The position numbers and the translations under genes were made by a program. A stretch of 36,469 nucleotides of DNA from the NCBI GenBank assembly GCA_016188495.1, contig JACPHU010000027.1, positions 1-36,469 on the forward strand. The letters run 5' to 3'. The notes beneath the pieces are model-generated. The model did not search any database and had not been told where the DNA came from. It saw nothing but the letters and a program-made list of their open reading frames with translations. Origin of the DNA: Candidatus Uhrbacteria bacterium (GTDB lineage: Bacteria; Patescibacteriota; Patescibacteriia; UBA9934; GWF2-40-263). Position 1 is the first letter of the stretch, and every line of letters begins with the position of its first letter. This document shows, piece by piece, positions 14,712 through 21,496 of this stretch.

Positions 14712-14786
14712 GTCCCTGTAGCTCAACGGATAGAGCAGGGCTCTTCTAAGGCCTTGATGCGGGTTCGATTCCTGCCGGGGACACCA
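14712..14786 (+). tRNA. tRNA-Arg (anticodon UCU)
   Basis: Cloverleaf: acceptor GTCCCTG/CGGGGAC, D-arm GCTC/GAGC, anticodon loop CTTCTAA (anticodon TCT), T-loop TTCGATT, encoded CCA. Reads AGA (and probably AGG). It is preceded at 5 nt by palindromic element B. Confidence 0.95.
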
Positions 14787-14831
14787 TAAAGCAATCTGAA
14801 ACTGTTCGCTTAAACATTGGCATAGATTCTT

Positions 14832-15086
14832 ATGTCAAAGAAAGAGAAAGGCTTTTCAAAAGAAATTAAGAAAGAGATACACGATCATCCTATTTCTCCT
14901 GAAGAACTGTTAAGAGAAAAATTAGGTGACGAAAAATATGTCTTTTTAGAAAAAATGGGATACAACGATGAAATGTCTGGATTTATAGGTGAACGTGAGT
15001 TGACCCCATTAGAGCGATCCGCTTATGTGAATGGAATACTCAGGGCAGTAGAGGAAAAAGAAGATAATGAAGAGACAGAAGAATAA
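14832..15086 (+). CDS. Small charged protein, unknown
   Basis: 84 residues, very rich in Lys and Glu, no cysteine, no membrane segment. The first 30 residues (KEKGFSKEIKKEIHDHP) and the last 12 (acidic) look disordered, with a short helical middle. There is no Shine-Dalgarno site and no clear promoter; it lies 45 nt after the tRNA and may be read from the tRNA transcript. A terminator follows. Its coding status rests on length, start position and the terminator after the stop. Confidence 0.55.
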   Translation: MSKKEKGFSKEIKKEIHDHPISPEELLREKLGDEKYVFLEKMGYNDEMSGFIGERELTPLERSAYVNGILRAVEEKEDNEETEE

Positions 15087-15120
15087 CGTTTTGGTAATTT
15101 CATGATTAAAGAATTTTAAA

Positions 15121-15144
15121 AAACACCCGTGAGGGTGTTTTTTT
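15121..15144 (+). terminator. Terminator after the 84-aa gene
   Basis: AAACACCC and GGGTGTTT with GTGA loop and a T8 run. Confidence 0.9.
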
Positions 15145-15252
15145 CTTGAATGATGATTGACGGATGAGCAGAAATATGATAAAGAATCAACGATTTATGT
15201 GTGGTGTCAGGGATAGAGAAATAAATCTTTTCCCCAGAAAGGGATCCTGCTC

Positions 15253-15525
15253 ATGAGAATTTTATCGTCTTTGAGTCTACTTATGTTGTTGTCTGTGACG
15301 GGATGTAAAGAACAATCGCCTGAGATGCGCGAATTGGCTAATGTACAACGTCTTCAATTATTCGCTGATCAAATTGTTTATCAGATCCAATATCTCAAAG
15401 ATCCCCGGACCAATCAGTGCTTCGCTTATTTTTGGGACGGAGCAGGCAATGGCGGTCCTGCATTTACTGCGGTCAATTGTGAATCAATCCCCACAGAGTT
15501 GCTGATCGTGGCGACGCAAAAGTAA
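15253..15525 (+). CDS. Small lipoprotein, unknown
   Basis: 90 residues. A signal peptide with lipobox LSVTGC places the lipidated Cys at residue 18, a substrate for the signal peptidase II encoded at 3765. The mature part of 73 residues is soluble, with two further cysteines (TNQCFAYF and AVNCESIP) that could form a disulfide. Segment RTNQCFAYFW...TAVNCESIP is of a kind common in small secreted proteins but I cannot name the family. AAAGGGAT about 12 nt before the ATG is a good ribosome-binding site. A terminator follows. Confidence 0.75.
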   Translation: MRILSSLSLLMLLSVTGCKEQSPEMRELANVQRLQLFADQIVYQIQYLKDPRTNQCFAYFWDGAGNGGPAFTAVNCESIPTELLIVATQK

Positions 15526-15539
15526 GACTCATTTTTTCT

Positions 15540-15577
15540 ACCATTTTGTGTTAAACAAAGTGGTTTTTCTTTTTTTG
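15540..15577 (+). terminator. Terminator after the lipoprotein gene
   Basis: ACCATTTTGT and ACAAAGTGGT (one G-U pair) around GTTAA, then a T-rich run. Confidence 0.8.
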
Positions 15578-15586
15578 GATGTGAAT

Positions 15587-15715
15587 GGGACTGTTCCCAA
15601 TTCGATGAGGTTGCCTTGAACGGGCTGTTGAGCCGCACGAACCCTATTCACAATAGGGAGAGTGTGGTCAACGGGCGCCCGTGAAAGGCAAGATCGCGAA
15701 TTGGGGGACAGTCCC
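15587..15715 (+). repeat. Long-arm palindromic element, copy C
   Basis: Arms GGGACTGTTCCCAATTCG and CGAATTGGGGGACAGTCCC pair almost fully (one small internal loop) and are unrelated in sequence to those of A, B, D or E. Core ATGAGGTT-GCCTT-GAA / TGA-AAGGC-AAGATCG differs from A by a single base. CGGGC is directly repeated around a 46-nt insert with hairpin CCCTATTCACAATAGGG flanked by GAA and AGA and a CCGCAC/GTGTGG stem, the same insert type as in A and B but with a different stem. Confidence 0.85.
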
Positions 15716-15776
15716 TGAATGTCCACAGAGGGATTTGCCAAAAGATCTCATTTTGTTCTACCTTGTCATTAGATAT

Positions 15777-15881
15777 GCGATCCATAATTGTGACATCCCA
15801 AATGACGACAACGTCCGCTTAGGTGGGGTGTCTTCTTGTTGGATCGCAACAAAACATCCTCATCTTTGGGGATGTTTTTTT
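15777..15881 (+). ncRNA. Candidate small RNA or leader with its own terminator
   Basis: Three nested perfect or near-perfect helices: GCGATCC/GGATCGC (15777-15783 with 15841-15847), GACATCCC/GGGGTGTC (one G-U) and GACG/CGTC with ACAA loop, with symmetric 8-nt internal loops between the outer two. A terminator AACATCC/GGATGTT plus T7 follows at once. The HAD gene begins 19 nt later with its own TATACA box, so the unit may be an independent RNA of about 110 nt or a transcription attenuator. No riboswitch consensus that I know fits. The promoter is not clear (TTGCCA at 15735 is a possible -35). Confidence 0.45.
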
Positions 15882-15899
15882 ATACAATCACAACACATT

Positions 15900-16559
15900 A
15901 TGTATAAACAAATTTTCTTTGATTTTGACAGCACACTGGTAAAACTTGAAACGCTTGATGTTCTTGCGGATATGAAAGGTATTGGTGAAGAAGTGAGGGG
16001 GCTTACTGAGGCTTCGATGAATGGTCTTGTTCCAATTGAAGATGTGTTTGAGAAAAAAGTGGGTATGATCGCTCCTTCGCTGCAAATGATCAGCACGCTC
16101 CATGAACTTCCTCAGGTGTTTGTTGAGGGGATTGAGGAAGTGATAGGGATTCTTCATCATCTTGGCAAAGAGGTTTTTATCTTGACGTCTAACTTTGATG
16201 TCGTCGTAGCTCCCTATGCGCGACGGTTGGGAATTCCTGCTCATCGTGTGGTAGCCAATGAATTGTTTCATACAGACGAGGGGGAATACTTGGGAATGAA
16301 TTCTCGAAATGCTCTCGCGCATACAGGAGGCAAGCGCATTATGATCGATCAGCATATCCGTTCTAAAAACGAAGCGGTGATGATCGGGGACAGTGTGACG
16401 GATTTGGCGTGCCAGCCTTCGGTCCATCGATTTGTCGGTTTTGGAGGAGTAGTCGTACGCGAGACTGTGCGTGCTCGTGCGGACGTCTTTATAGAAGATT
16501 CTCATGCGAGAGCTCTTCTTCCTCACTTGTTATCACAAGAGGAGATGAAGTGCCTTTGA
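15900..16559 (+). CDS. HAD-family phosphatase, SerB (phosphoserine phosphatase)-like
   Basis: 219 residues from the ATG at 15900; the ORF-track extension to 15681 runs through the palindromic element and small RNA and is not credible. HAD motif I is FDFDSTLV (nucleophile and acid Asp), motif II ILTSNFD, motif III Lys in IRSKNEA, and motif IV MIGDSVTDLA, so the enzyme should be active. The cap lies between motifs I and II (about 15-80) as in SerB-type C1 proteins. Substrate is likely a small phosphorylated metabolite; phosphoserine is a guess. TATACA 13 nt upstream gives a very short leader of about 6 nt. Confidence 0.85.
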   Translation: MYKQIFFDFDSTLVKLETLDVLADMKGIGEEVRGLTEASMNGLVPIEDVFEKKVGMIAPSLQMISTLHELPQVFVEGIEEVIGILHHLGKEVFILTSNFDVVVAPYARRLGIPAHRVVANELFHTDEGEYLGMNSRNALAHTGGKRIMIDQHIRSKNEAVMIGDSVTDLACQPSVHRFVGFGGVVVRETVRARADVFIEDSHARALLPHLLSQEEMKCL

Positions 16560-16608
16560 GAAAATCTTCTTGAAGGAGAGTCTCCTGTTTCAGTAGATGA
16601 TCCACACG

Positions 16609-16634
16609 ACCCGCTTTTGAGAGGCGGGTTTTAT
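16609..16634 (+). terminator. Terminator after the HAD gene
   Basis: ACCCGC and GCGGGT with a TTTTGAGAG-type loop, then TTTATTATT. Confidence 0.8.
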
Positions 16635-16696
16635 TATTGACCGCTTACCTCCTCAATGAATGTTATATTGTAGAAATAATATAAGTTGTTTTTTCT

Positions 16697-18040
16697 ATGC
16701 AAAAAATATTTATCAAAAAAGGGTGGTTTCTGGTTTTCGTGGTTCTGTGTGTTCTCGCGTTTCTTTTCTTCTTGATGTTAATGGTTCAGCGAACACAAAA
16801 TCTAAAGAGAGATTTGAGTCCTTCCGATGCTTCCTTTGATGGAGATTTTTCAGAAGAAGGTCGTATCGGAACGGTCTCCTACAAGGCTTATTCTTTTGAT
16901 GAGGTTTTAGAACCAGGAACGTATCTTGTGTATGCAAAGACCACTATTGTGGATCGAAAAGATCTTGAAACCTGGGAAGATGATCAGACACAGACGTCTT
17001 TCTACCGATATCGTGTTGGCGATGTGACTTCCAAAAAGATCGCAGACTTTCTGTTTGAGAATGGAGAATCCCCCACGGCTTTTGTTTATAAAGAAGGATT
17101 TCTTGTTGGGAATCTTGTTTCGACAGATGTGCATTCAGATTTGACAGCTCACAATATAGAAGCGTTTGTTGGGCTTACTGGTTCCGTGCAAAGGCCCGAG
17201 GTTGCCAATTCTCAGGTTTTTTTGTCAAAAGATGGAACAACGATTGTCACGTATACCATTCAATATCCCTTCTTGTCCTTTTCCGACGAGATCCCTTATA
17301 CCGTTGATCTCTCTATCACCAGAGGTTCAATGCAGAAAAAAACAGTGACGTACACTCCTCAGGATCTTGGTATACAAATGGGATATGCCCGACCCGTGCT
17401 TCTGAGCGGGAATGGGAAAAATCTCTATCTTGCTCTCACTGTCGATTCTGAAGGTATGGATGATCTAAACCCCGGAAAGCAACGCTTATGGAGGTACAAT
17501 CTTGAAACAGAAACATTTACCGATCTCTCTGGCTTTTTTGAGCAAAACAATATTTTGTTTTATCAAATCAATCCCGATACGCAACAGCTTATTGGAGTTC
17601 AAATGGAAGTAAGCCAAGAGACCAATGAAGTAGGTTTTCATGTTCCTGTTGCTCCAACCACGATTCATCTGTTGGATTTACAAACACAACAGTCAAGAGT
17701 TCTTTTGCACGATGGTGATTGGACGTATGATCGCGTAATGCTTTCTGATGACGGGTCAGAGTTTGCTTTTAATTTAGGTGAGGATGGAGTTTGGATTCTT
17801 CCTGTACAAGATCAAACATACCAAAGTCCCTTTAGACAAAATCCATTGGCGGTCGCCGATATTTCCGGAAGGTTGGTCGATTGGATTGGAGATTCTCTTG
17901 TAGTAGATCGTGCAGGCGAACTTGTGCTGTATACTCCTATTGAACAGAAGGTTTTTTCTCTTGACCGAGATATCGGGAATTACCATGTGGATCAAGATTA
18001 TCAAGGAGTGTGGTATGTAGGATCTGTCATTGTGGATTGA
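16697..18040 (+). CDS. Membrane-anchored protein, probably beta-propeller-like
   Basis: 447 residues. N-terminal anchor at about 9-31, then a long soluble domain of mostly beta strands. Repeated units such as VFLSKDGTTIVTYTI, VLLSGNGKNLYLALT and VMLSDDGSEFAFNL have the S-x-D/N-G spacing typical of TolB/WD40-like propeller blades, so a six- or seven-bladed extracytoplasmic propeller is plausible. No catalytic motif seen. No terminator directly after it; the next unit is the palindromic element and tRNA-His with its own promoter. Function unknown. Confidence 0.75.
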   Translation: MQKIFIKKGWFLVFVVLCVLAFLFFLMLMVQRTQNLKRDLSPSDASFDGDFSEEGRIGTVSYKAYSFDEVLEPGTYLVYAKTTIVDRKDLETWEDDQTQTSFYRYRVGDVTSKKIADFLFENGESPTAFVYKEGFLVGNLVSTDVHSDLTAHNIEAFVGLTGSVQRPEVANSQVFLSKDGTTIVTYTIQYPFLSFSDEIPYTVDLSITRGSMQKKTVTYTPQDLGIQMGYARPVLLSGNGKNLYLALTVDSEGMDDLNPGKQRLWRYNLETETFTDLSGFFEQNNILFYQINPDTQQLIGVQMEVSQETNEVGFHVPVAPTTIHLLDLQTQQSRVLLHDGDWTYDRVMLSDDGSEFAFNLGEDGVWILPVQDQTYQSPFRQNPLAVADISGRLVDWIGDSLVVDRAGELVLYTPIEQKVFSLDRDIGNYHVDQDYQGVWYVGSVIVD

Positions 18041-18079
18041 TAAGAAATGAAACTCATTAATCTCTAACCCTCACCTATC

Positions 18080-18108
18080 TTGATCAAAAATAAGAAATAC
18101 GTTACAGT
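18080..18108 (+). promoter_or_regulatory. Promoter of the element D / tRNA-His unit
   Basis: TTGATC (18080-18085), 17 nt, TACAGT (18103-18108). The start near 18115 lies about 16 nt before element D, so the element would be transcribed as the tRNA leader. Confidence 0.5.
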
Positions 18109-18130
18109 CTGGTGCGTCAATGACTCTTAT

Positions 18131-18211
18131 GGAGACTGTGGTAAAACTCGATGAGATTGCCTTAAACGGGCGCCCGTGAAAGGCAAGATCGCGAGTTTTG
18201 CGACAGTCTCC
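18131..18211 (+). repeat. Long-arm palindromic element, copy D (minimal form), leader of tRNA-His
   Basis: The shortest copy, 81 nt. Arms GGAGACTGT...AAAACTCG and CGAGTTTT...ACAGTCTCC are complementary with a small 3x3 internal loop. Core ATGAGATT-GCCTT-AAA / TGA-AAGGC-AAGATCG. The apex is just CGGGCGCCCG, with no insert, and so shows what the other copies look like without their inserts. It ends 4 nt before the tRNA-His G-1. Confidence 0.88.
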
Positions 18212-18215
18212 TTAT

Positions 18216-18291
18216 GGCGGCCATGGTGAAACGGTTATCACAGGGGTTTGTGGTACCTCTATTACGGGTTCGATTCCCGTTGGCCGCCCCA
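18216..18291 (+). tRNA. tRNA-His (anticodon GUG)
   Basis: Acceptor GCGGCCA/TGGCCGC with an extra encoded G-1 opposite C73, the hallmark of tRNA-His; anticodon loop TTGTGGT (GTG); T-arm ACGGG-TTCGATT-CCCGT; CCA encoded. Confidence 0.96.
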
Positions 18292-18292
18292 C

Positions 18293-18323
18293 AAAAAAAC
18301 TTCCAGGTATTGGAAGTTTTTTT
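18293..18323 (+). terminator. Terminator after tRNA-His
   Basis: AAAAAAACTTCCA and TGGAAGTTTTTTT with a GGTAT-type loop. Confidence 0.9.
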
Positions 18324-18341
18324 GTTTTTATTCAAAACAAA

Positions 18342-18361
18342 AACCCAACAGATGTTGGGTT
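18342..18361 (-). terminator. Terminator of the 18360 gene
   Basis: AACCCAACA and TGTTGGGTT; on the minus strand a T-rich run follows. The hairpin includes the stop codon. Confidence 0.75.
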
Positions 18362-19625
18362 AGATTTGATTGATACGCCAGCGTCTCAGACGTCTGTGGG
18401 TTTTTGGAGAATCCCAGTTTACCCCGTAGTGGGGAGAGAGAAAGGTTGGAATATCGGTATATCGGTCGCCTGTGTTAGGAAACCAGATTTTACACAAGAC
18501 GTCATCGATCTGTTTGGAGCGATACAGAAAATGATTCGTTTCTGATCGTGCGTGATTTTCGTTTAGAAAATCTTGAATGGTTGTGATCAGCAGCTCTGTT
18601 GGTCCTGCGATCGTGCGCGAACCTAAATGTCTACAGAATACACCAATGATTTTACAATCCCAGTAATCTACATTTCGGTGTGGATTTTCCGAGCTTATAT
18701 CCTCACGCGGAAGTAGCGGTTCTTTCCATAAGATTTCTTTTACATAAGAGGCAAACCGTTCAGCATCTTGTCGCGTCGCCTGGTGAAGGCGTCCATTCCT
18801 TTCTGTTCCTACAACAACATACTTTGATCCTCTTCTATCAGAGAGTGTTCTTCCGCGTTCCAATTTTAGAAGAGTGGAAAAAGGACTTTTATATCGACTA
18901 TCTACATAGATAATGAAGGTCTCTCCATGTGCATGAACCACACGGCACATCAACATTTCGCCGTCTGTGGAGAGAATATGTGGGTAGGTGCGCTTTTTCA
19001 AACGAGTCGCCGTTTCTTCATCTGGAAAGAATTCTACTCCCACAACTTTTTTTTGTTGTTTGAGATCTTTGAGTCCTACGACCCAGAGATCTCTGGATTC
19101 CTCAGAAGTAAACAGTCGTTCTTGGGAGAGAGCATCAATTTGCTCCAGATCTTCTGAGACTCCTAGTTTGGGATCGTTTTTTTCGATGCTGAAAATTTGC
19201 AGAGCAATGCCCAATTGACGATGGGCTTCAAAGTGCAGACGTTGTTTTAGCGAAGGCGCTTCATTCCCCGGATGAGTGCCGGCATGTTTGAGCATGCGGA
19301 TAGGATCGAGACAATTTTCAATGGTATTGTGCGGCGCCAAACTTTTTCTGAAGGGTTTCAAAAATTCTTTGGTTACCGTTTCAACCATGTTCAATGCTTC
19401 TATGAGCCCGTATGACATTTGCCTATGAAATTCTTGCGCTCCCATTGAGGTGGGAATCTCATCTGTCTGATGAGTTTGGAAAAAGGCGGCATATAGGGCT
19501 TCTGCAGGATCGTAGCCTTTATCTACAAGCTGCTTGAAAATCCGGTACATCTCCTCAATGAGAAGAAATTGCTGTGGAAGTGATCGAAAGACCAGACTGT
19601 CTTCGGGTTGGAACAATGGTGGCAC
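18360..19625 (-). CDS. Cytosolic protein, unknown, with RelA/SpoT-synthetase-like segments
   Basis: 421 residues from a GTG with GGAG about 8 nt upstream. No signal peptide or membrane segment. The N-terminal 170 residues look helical. The middle and C-terminal part has a pattern reminiscent of nucleotidyltransferases of the RelA/SpoT type: a DRRGSKYVVVG strand where the synthetase has a conserved D-x-x-G-x-R strand, and ELLITTIQDFLNENHARSETNHFLYRSKQ-like C-terminal order resembling E-x-Q-I-R-T...H...AE..H..YK. If related, several key residues are changed. This is pattern matching by eye and could be wrong. It is flanked by terminators on both sides. Confidence 0.55.
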   Translation of the reverse strand: MPPLFQPEDSLVFRSLPQQFLLIEEMYRIFKQLVDKGYDPAEALYAAFFQTHQTDEIPTSMGAQEFHRQMSYGLIEALNMVETVTKEFLKPFRKSLAPHNTIENCLDPIRMLKHAGTHPGNEAPSLKQRLHFEAHRQLGIALQIFSIEKNDPKLGVSEDLEQIDALSQERLFTSEESRDLWVVGLKDLKQQKKVVGVEFFPDEETATRLKKRTYPHILSTDGEMLMCRVVHAHGETFIIYVDSRYKSPFSTLLKLERGRTLSDRRGSKYVVVGTERNGRLHQATRQDAERFASYVKEILWKEPLLPREDISSENPHRNVDYWDCKIIGVFCRHLGSRTIAGPTELLITTIQDFLNENHARSETNHFLYRSKQIDDVLCKIWFPNTGDRYTDIPTFLSPHYGVNWDSPKTHRRLRRWRINQI

Positions 19626-19720
19626 GTAGACTCCGGTTAAATGAAAGGTTCTTTACCCAAGGTTTTGGTAAGCCCTATGGATCTAAACAAGAAATGCTAA
19701 AGACGTCAATAATGGCGTAT

Positions 19721-19757
19721 AAAAAATCACCCTGGGACAATCTCAGGGCGATTTTTT
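19721..19757. terminator. Terminator of the HEAT/kinase-like gene
   Basis: AAAAAATCACCCTG pairs with CAGGGCGATTTTTT (one mismatch or wobble); U-runs on both strands. It serves the minus-strand gene ending at 19763. Confidence 0.8.
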
Positions 19758-19762
19758 TAGAA

Positions 19763-20992
19763 TCAGTTATTTTGTGATGAGACGGCTCTATCAAAATCAA
19801 TCACATACACTTTTGGAGGTTTTTCAAGAATGGGTTCATCTTGCTCATCGCGATCAAAATAAACAATAAAGTTATTTTCATGGGTATGTCCGTGGGCAAC
19901 TCCTAAAGTCTCTAAAGCTTTTTTGATTTTTTCAACCTGTTCATCAATTGTCTGTGTATAGAATCCAACGTCTTGCTTCCATATTGCCACAGAAGGAGCT
20001 GGTAACACTCGGGTGACCACATCTACACGATACGTCTGAGGATTAAGAGTTGCTTTCACAATCGGTTCTACAGGGACGTAATCAAACCCCTGATTTTTCC
20101 AGAATTCAACATCTTCATACGCCCGTTTCCATCCTTGGAATGGTCCAAGATCAATATGACGAATGATCGCTCTATTTCGAAGAGATTCATGACCTTCCAC
20201 AAACCCTTGATCTAATAATGTTGTTCCCGAACCTGTTTTTGAAAATGATTCAACAAAGAACGGATCTTGAACATCTTTATAAAGAGGCGTGGTTTTAGCA
20301 AGTGCTTTCCAGTGTTGAAATAATTCTGATCCGGTTTGTTTGATATCTCTTATGAGATTTTGAGCACGCTGAGTCTGGTCAGAATCTTTTAGAGGGGTTT
20401 CAGGAATAACAGTATGATTATCCGTACGATCTTCAAAATCAGTATTTAATAATCCATAAGAAAGATGCTTTTCAAGAGCGTCAGACAGATCTGGATTTTT
20501 CATGTGTCGAGCTTGTTCAATCAGTTCAGGACGATCTTTTTTTGGAACTTTCCAAATATCTACACAAAATTGTTCAGCGGCTCGCTTACGAACTTTCATT
20601 TCTTTATCTTTAAGAGCCTGTTCAAATAATCGTTGTTTATCTTCTTTTGAGACAAGAGAAGTGAATAATCCTATAACTTCACAACGAATAGCGATATTTT
20701 TATCTTGTAAGGCTTGCTCAATTAAACCTAGTCGGTCCATTTCTAAAACGATTTTAATTTGCGAAACAGCAAACAAACGAGCGAGCACATTCTCATCTTG
20801 GAGATCTTGTTTAACACGCTTAAAAAATTCTTTTCTTATTTTTTCTTGTTCATTTTTTGGAAATGTATCAATCAATTCTAAAATAATATTTGGTTTAAAA
20901 TCCTTTTCAGGACTAAGATCAATATCTTCATCCCGAAAAATATTCTCATATAAATCAAAACGTTGTTGTTCCATCAGTTGCGGAATCAACAT
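19763..20992 (-). CDS. HEAT-repeat plus kinase-like protein, downstream part of a frameshifted gene
   Basis: 409 residues as listed. The N-terminal half has helical repeats (for example NVLARLFAVSQIKIVLEMDR, NIAIRCEVIGLF, EMKVRKRAAEQF) of the HEAT type. The C-terminal 200 residues resemble an APH/choline-kinase-like fold: a strand region with RNRAIIRHIDLGPFQGWKRA, a catalytic-loop-like HGHTHENNFIV (compare HGD-x-H-x-x-N) and IDFDRA (compare the metal-binding IDFG/D). The Asp of the loop is replaced by His, so catalysis is uncertain. It is in a -1 frame relative to the ORF 20986-21378, and the two join at an A8 run (see findings). Confidence 0.65.
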   Translation of the reverse strand: MLIPQLMEQQRFDLYENIFRDEDIDLSPEKDFKPNIILELIDTFPKNEQEKIRKEFFKRVKQDLQDENVLARLFAVSQIKIVLEMDRLGLIEQALQDKNIAIRCEVIGLFTSLVSKEDKQRLFEQALKDKEMKVRKRAAEQFCVDIWKVPKKDRPELIEQARHMKNPDLSDALEKHLSYGLLNTDFEDRTDNHTVIPETPLKDSDQTQRAQNLIRDIKQTGSELFQHWKALAKTTPLYKDVQDPFFVESFSKTGSGTTLLDQGFVEGHESLRNRAIIRHIDLGPFQGWKRAYEDVEFWKNQGFDYVPVEPIVKATLNPQTYRVDVVTRVLPAPSVAIWKQDVGFYTQTIDEQVEKIKKALETLGVAHGHTHENNFIVYFDRDEQDEPILEKPPKVYVIDFDRAVSSQNN

Positions 20993-21378
20993 GAGTGCTT
21001 TGTCTCGTGATTCATAACGAATTTTTTTTCTTTGCTATCTTCCGATTCATCCGATGAACGTAAGACTTCTAAAATCGTCGGAATCACATACTGTTGCAAT
21101 TCTTTCTGTTGATCCTCTGGTACTTGAGCTAGAACTTCAATCATTCCCAAGCGTGCAGACAAATCTCCATGTTTTAAACCCTCAACAATAAAGCCGAGGG
21201 TTTCCTTTTGAACGCGTTCTTGGCTTTTTTCGTAACGTTCATAATCTCTTGGTGTGGGTTCTGGATCGCCTGACAGACGATAGAAAGAAGTATGTTTTTG
21301 GAAACGTTTGTACTGTTCAGATGAAGTTCTTCGAAGTTTCTCTGGATTTTCATTTCTAGTAAAACCTTCACGCAACAT
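20986..21378 (-). CDS. Upstream part of the frameshifted HEAT/kinase-like gene
   Basis: 130 residues, charged, with one HEAT-like unit (GDLSARLGMIEVLAQVPEDQQ). After SKEKK the frame runs into 11 unrelated codons and TGA. Shifting by -1 at the A8 (plus-strand T8 at 21022-21029) continues as IRYESRDKAL straight into the MLIPQLMEQQ start of the following ORF without a stop. The joined product would be about 535 residues. The original start is likely the ATG at 21376-21378; a TATAAG lies just upstream. Divergent from polA with 118 nt between start codons. Confidence 0.6.
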   Translation of the reverse strand: MLREGFTRNENPEKLRRTSSEQYKRFQKHTSFYRLSGDPEPTPRDYERYEKSQERVQKETLGFIVEGLKHGDLSARLGMIEVLAQVPEDQQKELQQYVIPTILEVLRSSDESEDSKEKKFVMNHETKHSC

Positions 21379-21479
21379 ACTCTTATAAAAATATTTTTTA
21401 TTTTACGCGTTCTTATTTTATAGGAAGAAGTCATTTTTGATTAGGGTTTGTTGATTTTCTAGCTTTTGTAAGGCCTCGT

Positions 21480-21488
21480 TGATACACT
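21480..21488 (+). promoter_or_regulatory. Extended -10 promoter of polA (leaderless)
   Basis: TG-A-TACACT, with TACACT at 21483-21488; the ATG at 21497 follows after 8 nt. Confidence 0.5.
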
Positions 21489-21496
21489 TTGCTTAC

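Noticed and set aside
9741-15715. Integron attC sites
   Set aside because: The outer arms vary like attC, but the conserved RYYYAAC/GTTRRRY boxes are absent and no IntI-type recombinase with the extra helix is seen; the Xer protein here is of the housekeeping kind.
15888-16526. 212-aa minus-strand ORF
   Set aside because: Antisense to the HAD phosphatase with all its motifs; no family features.
20502-21017. 171-aa plus-strand ORF
   Set aside because: Antisense to the HEAT-repeat region; Ser/Arg/Cys-rich composition typical of a shadow.
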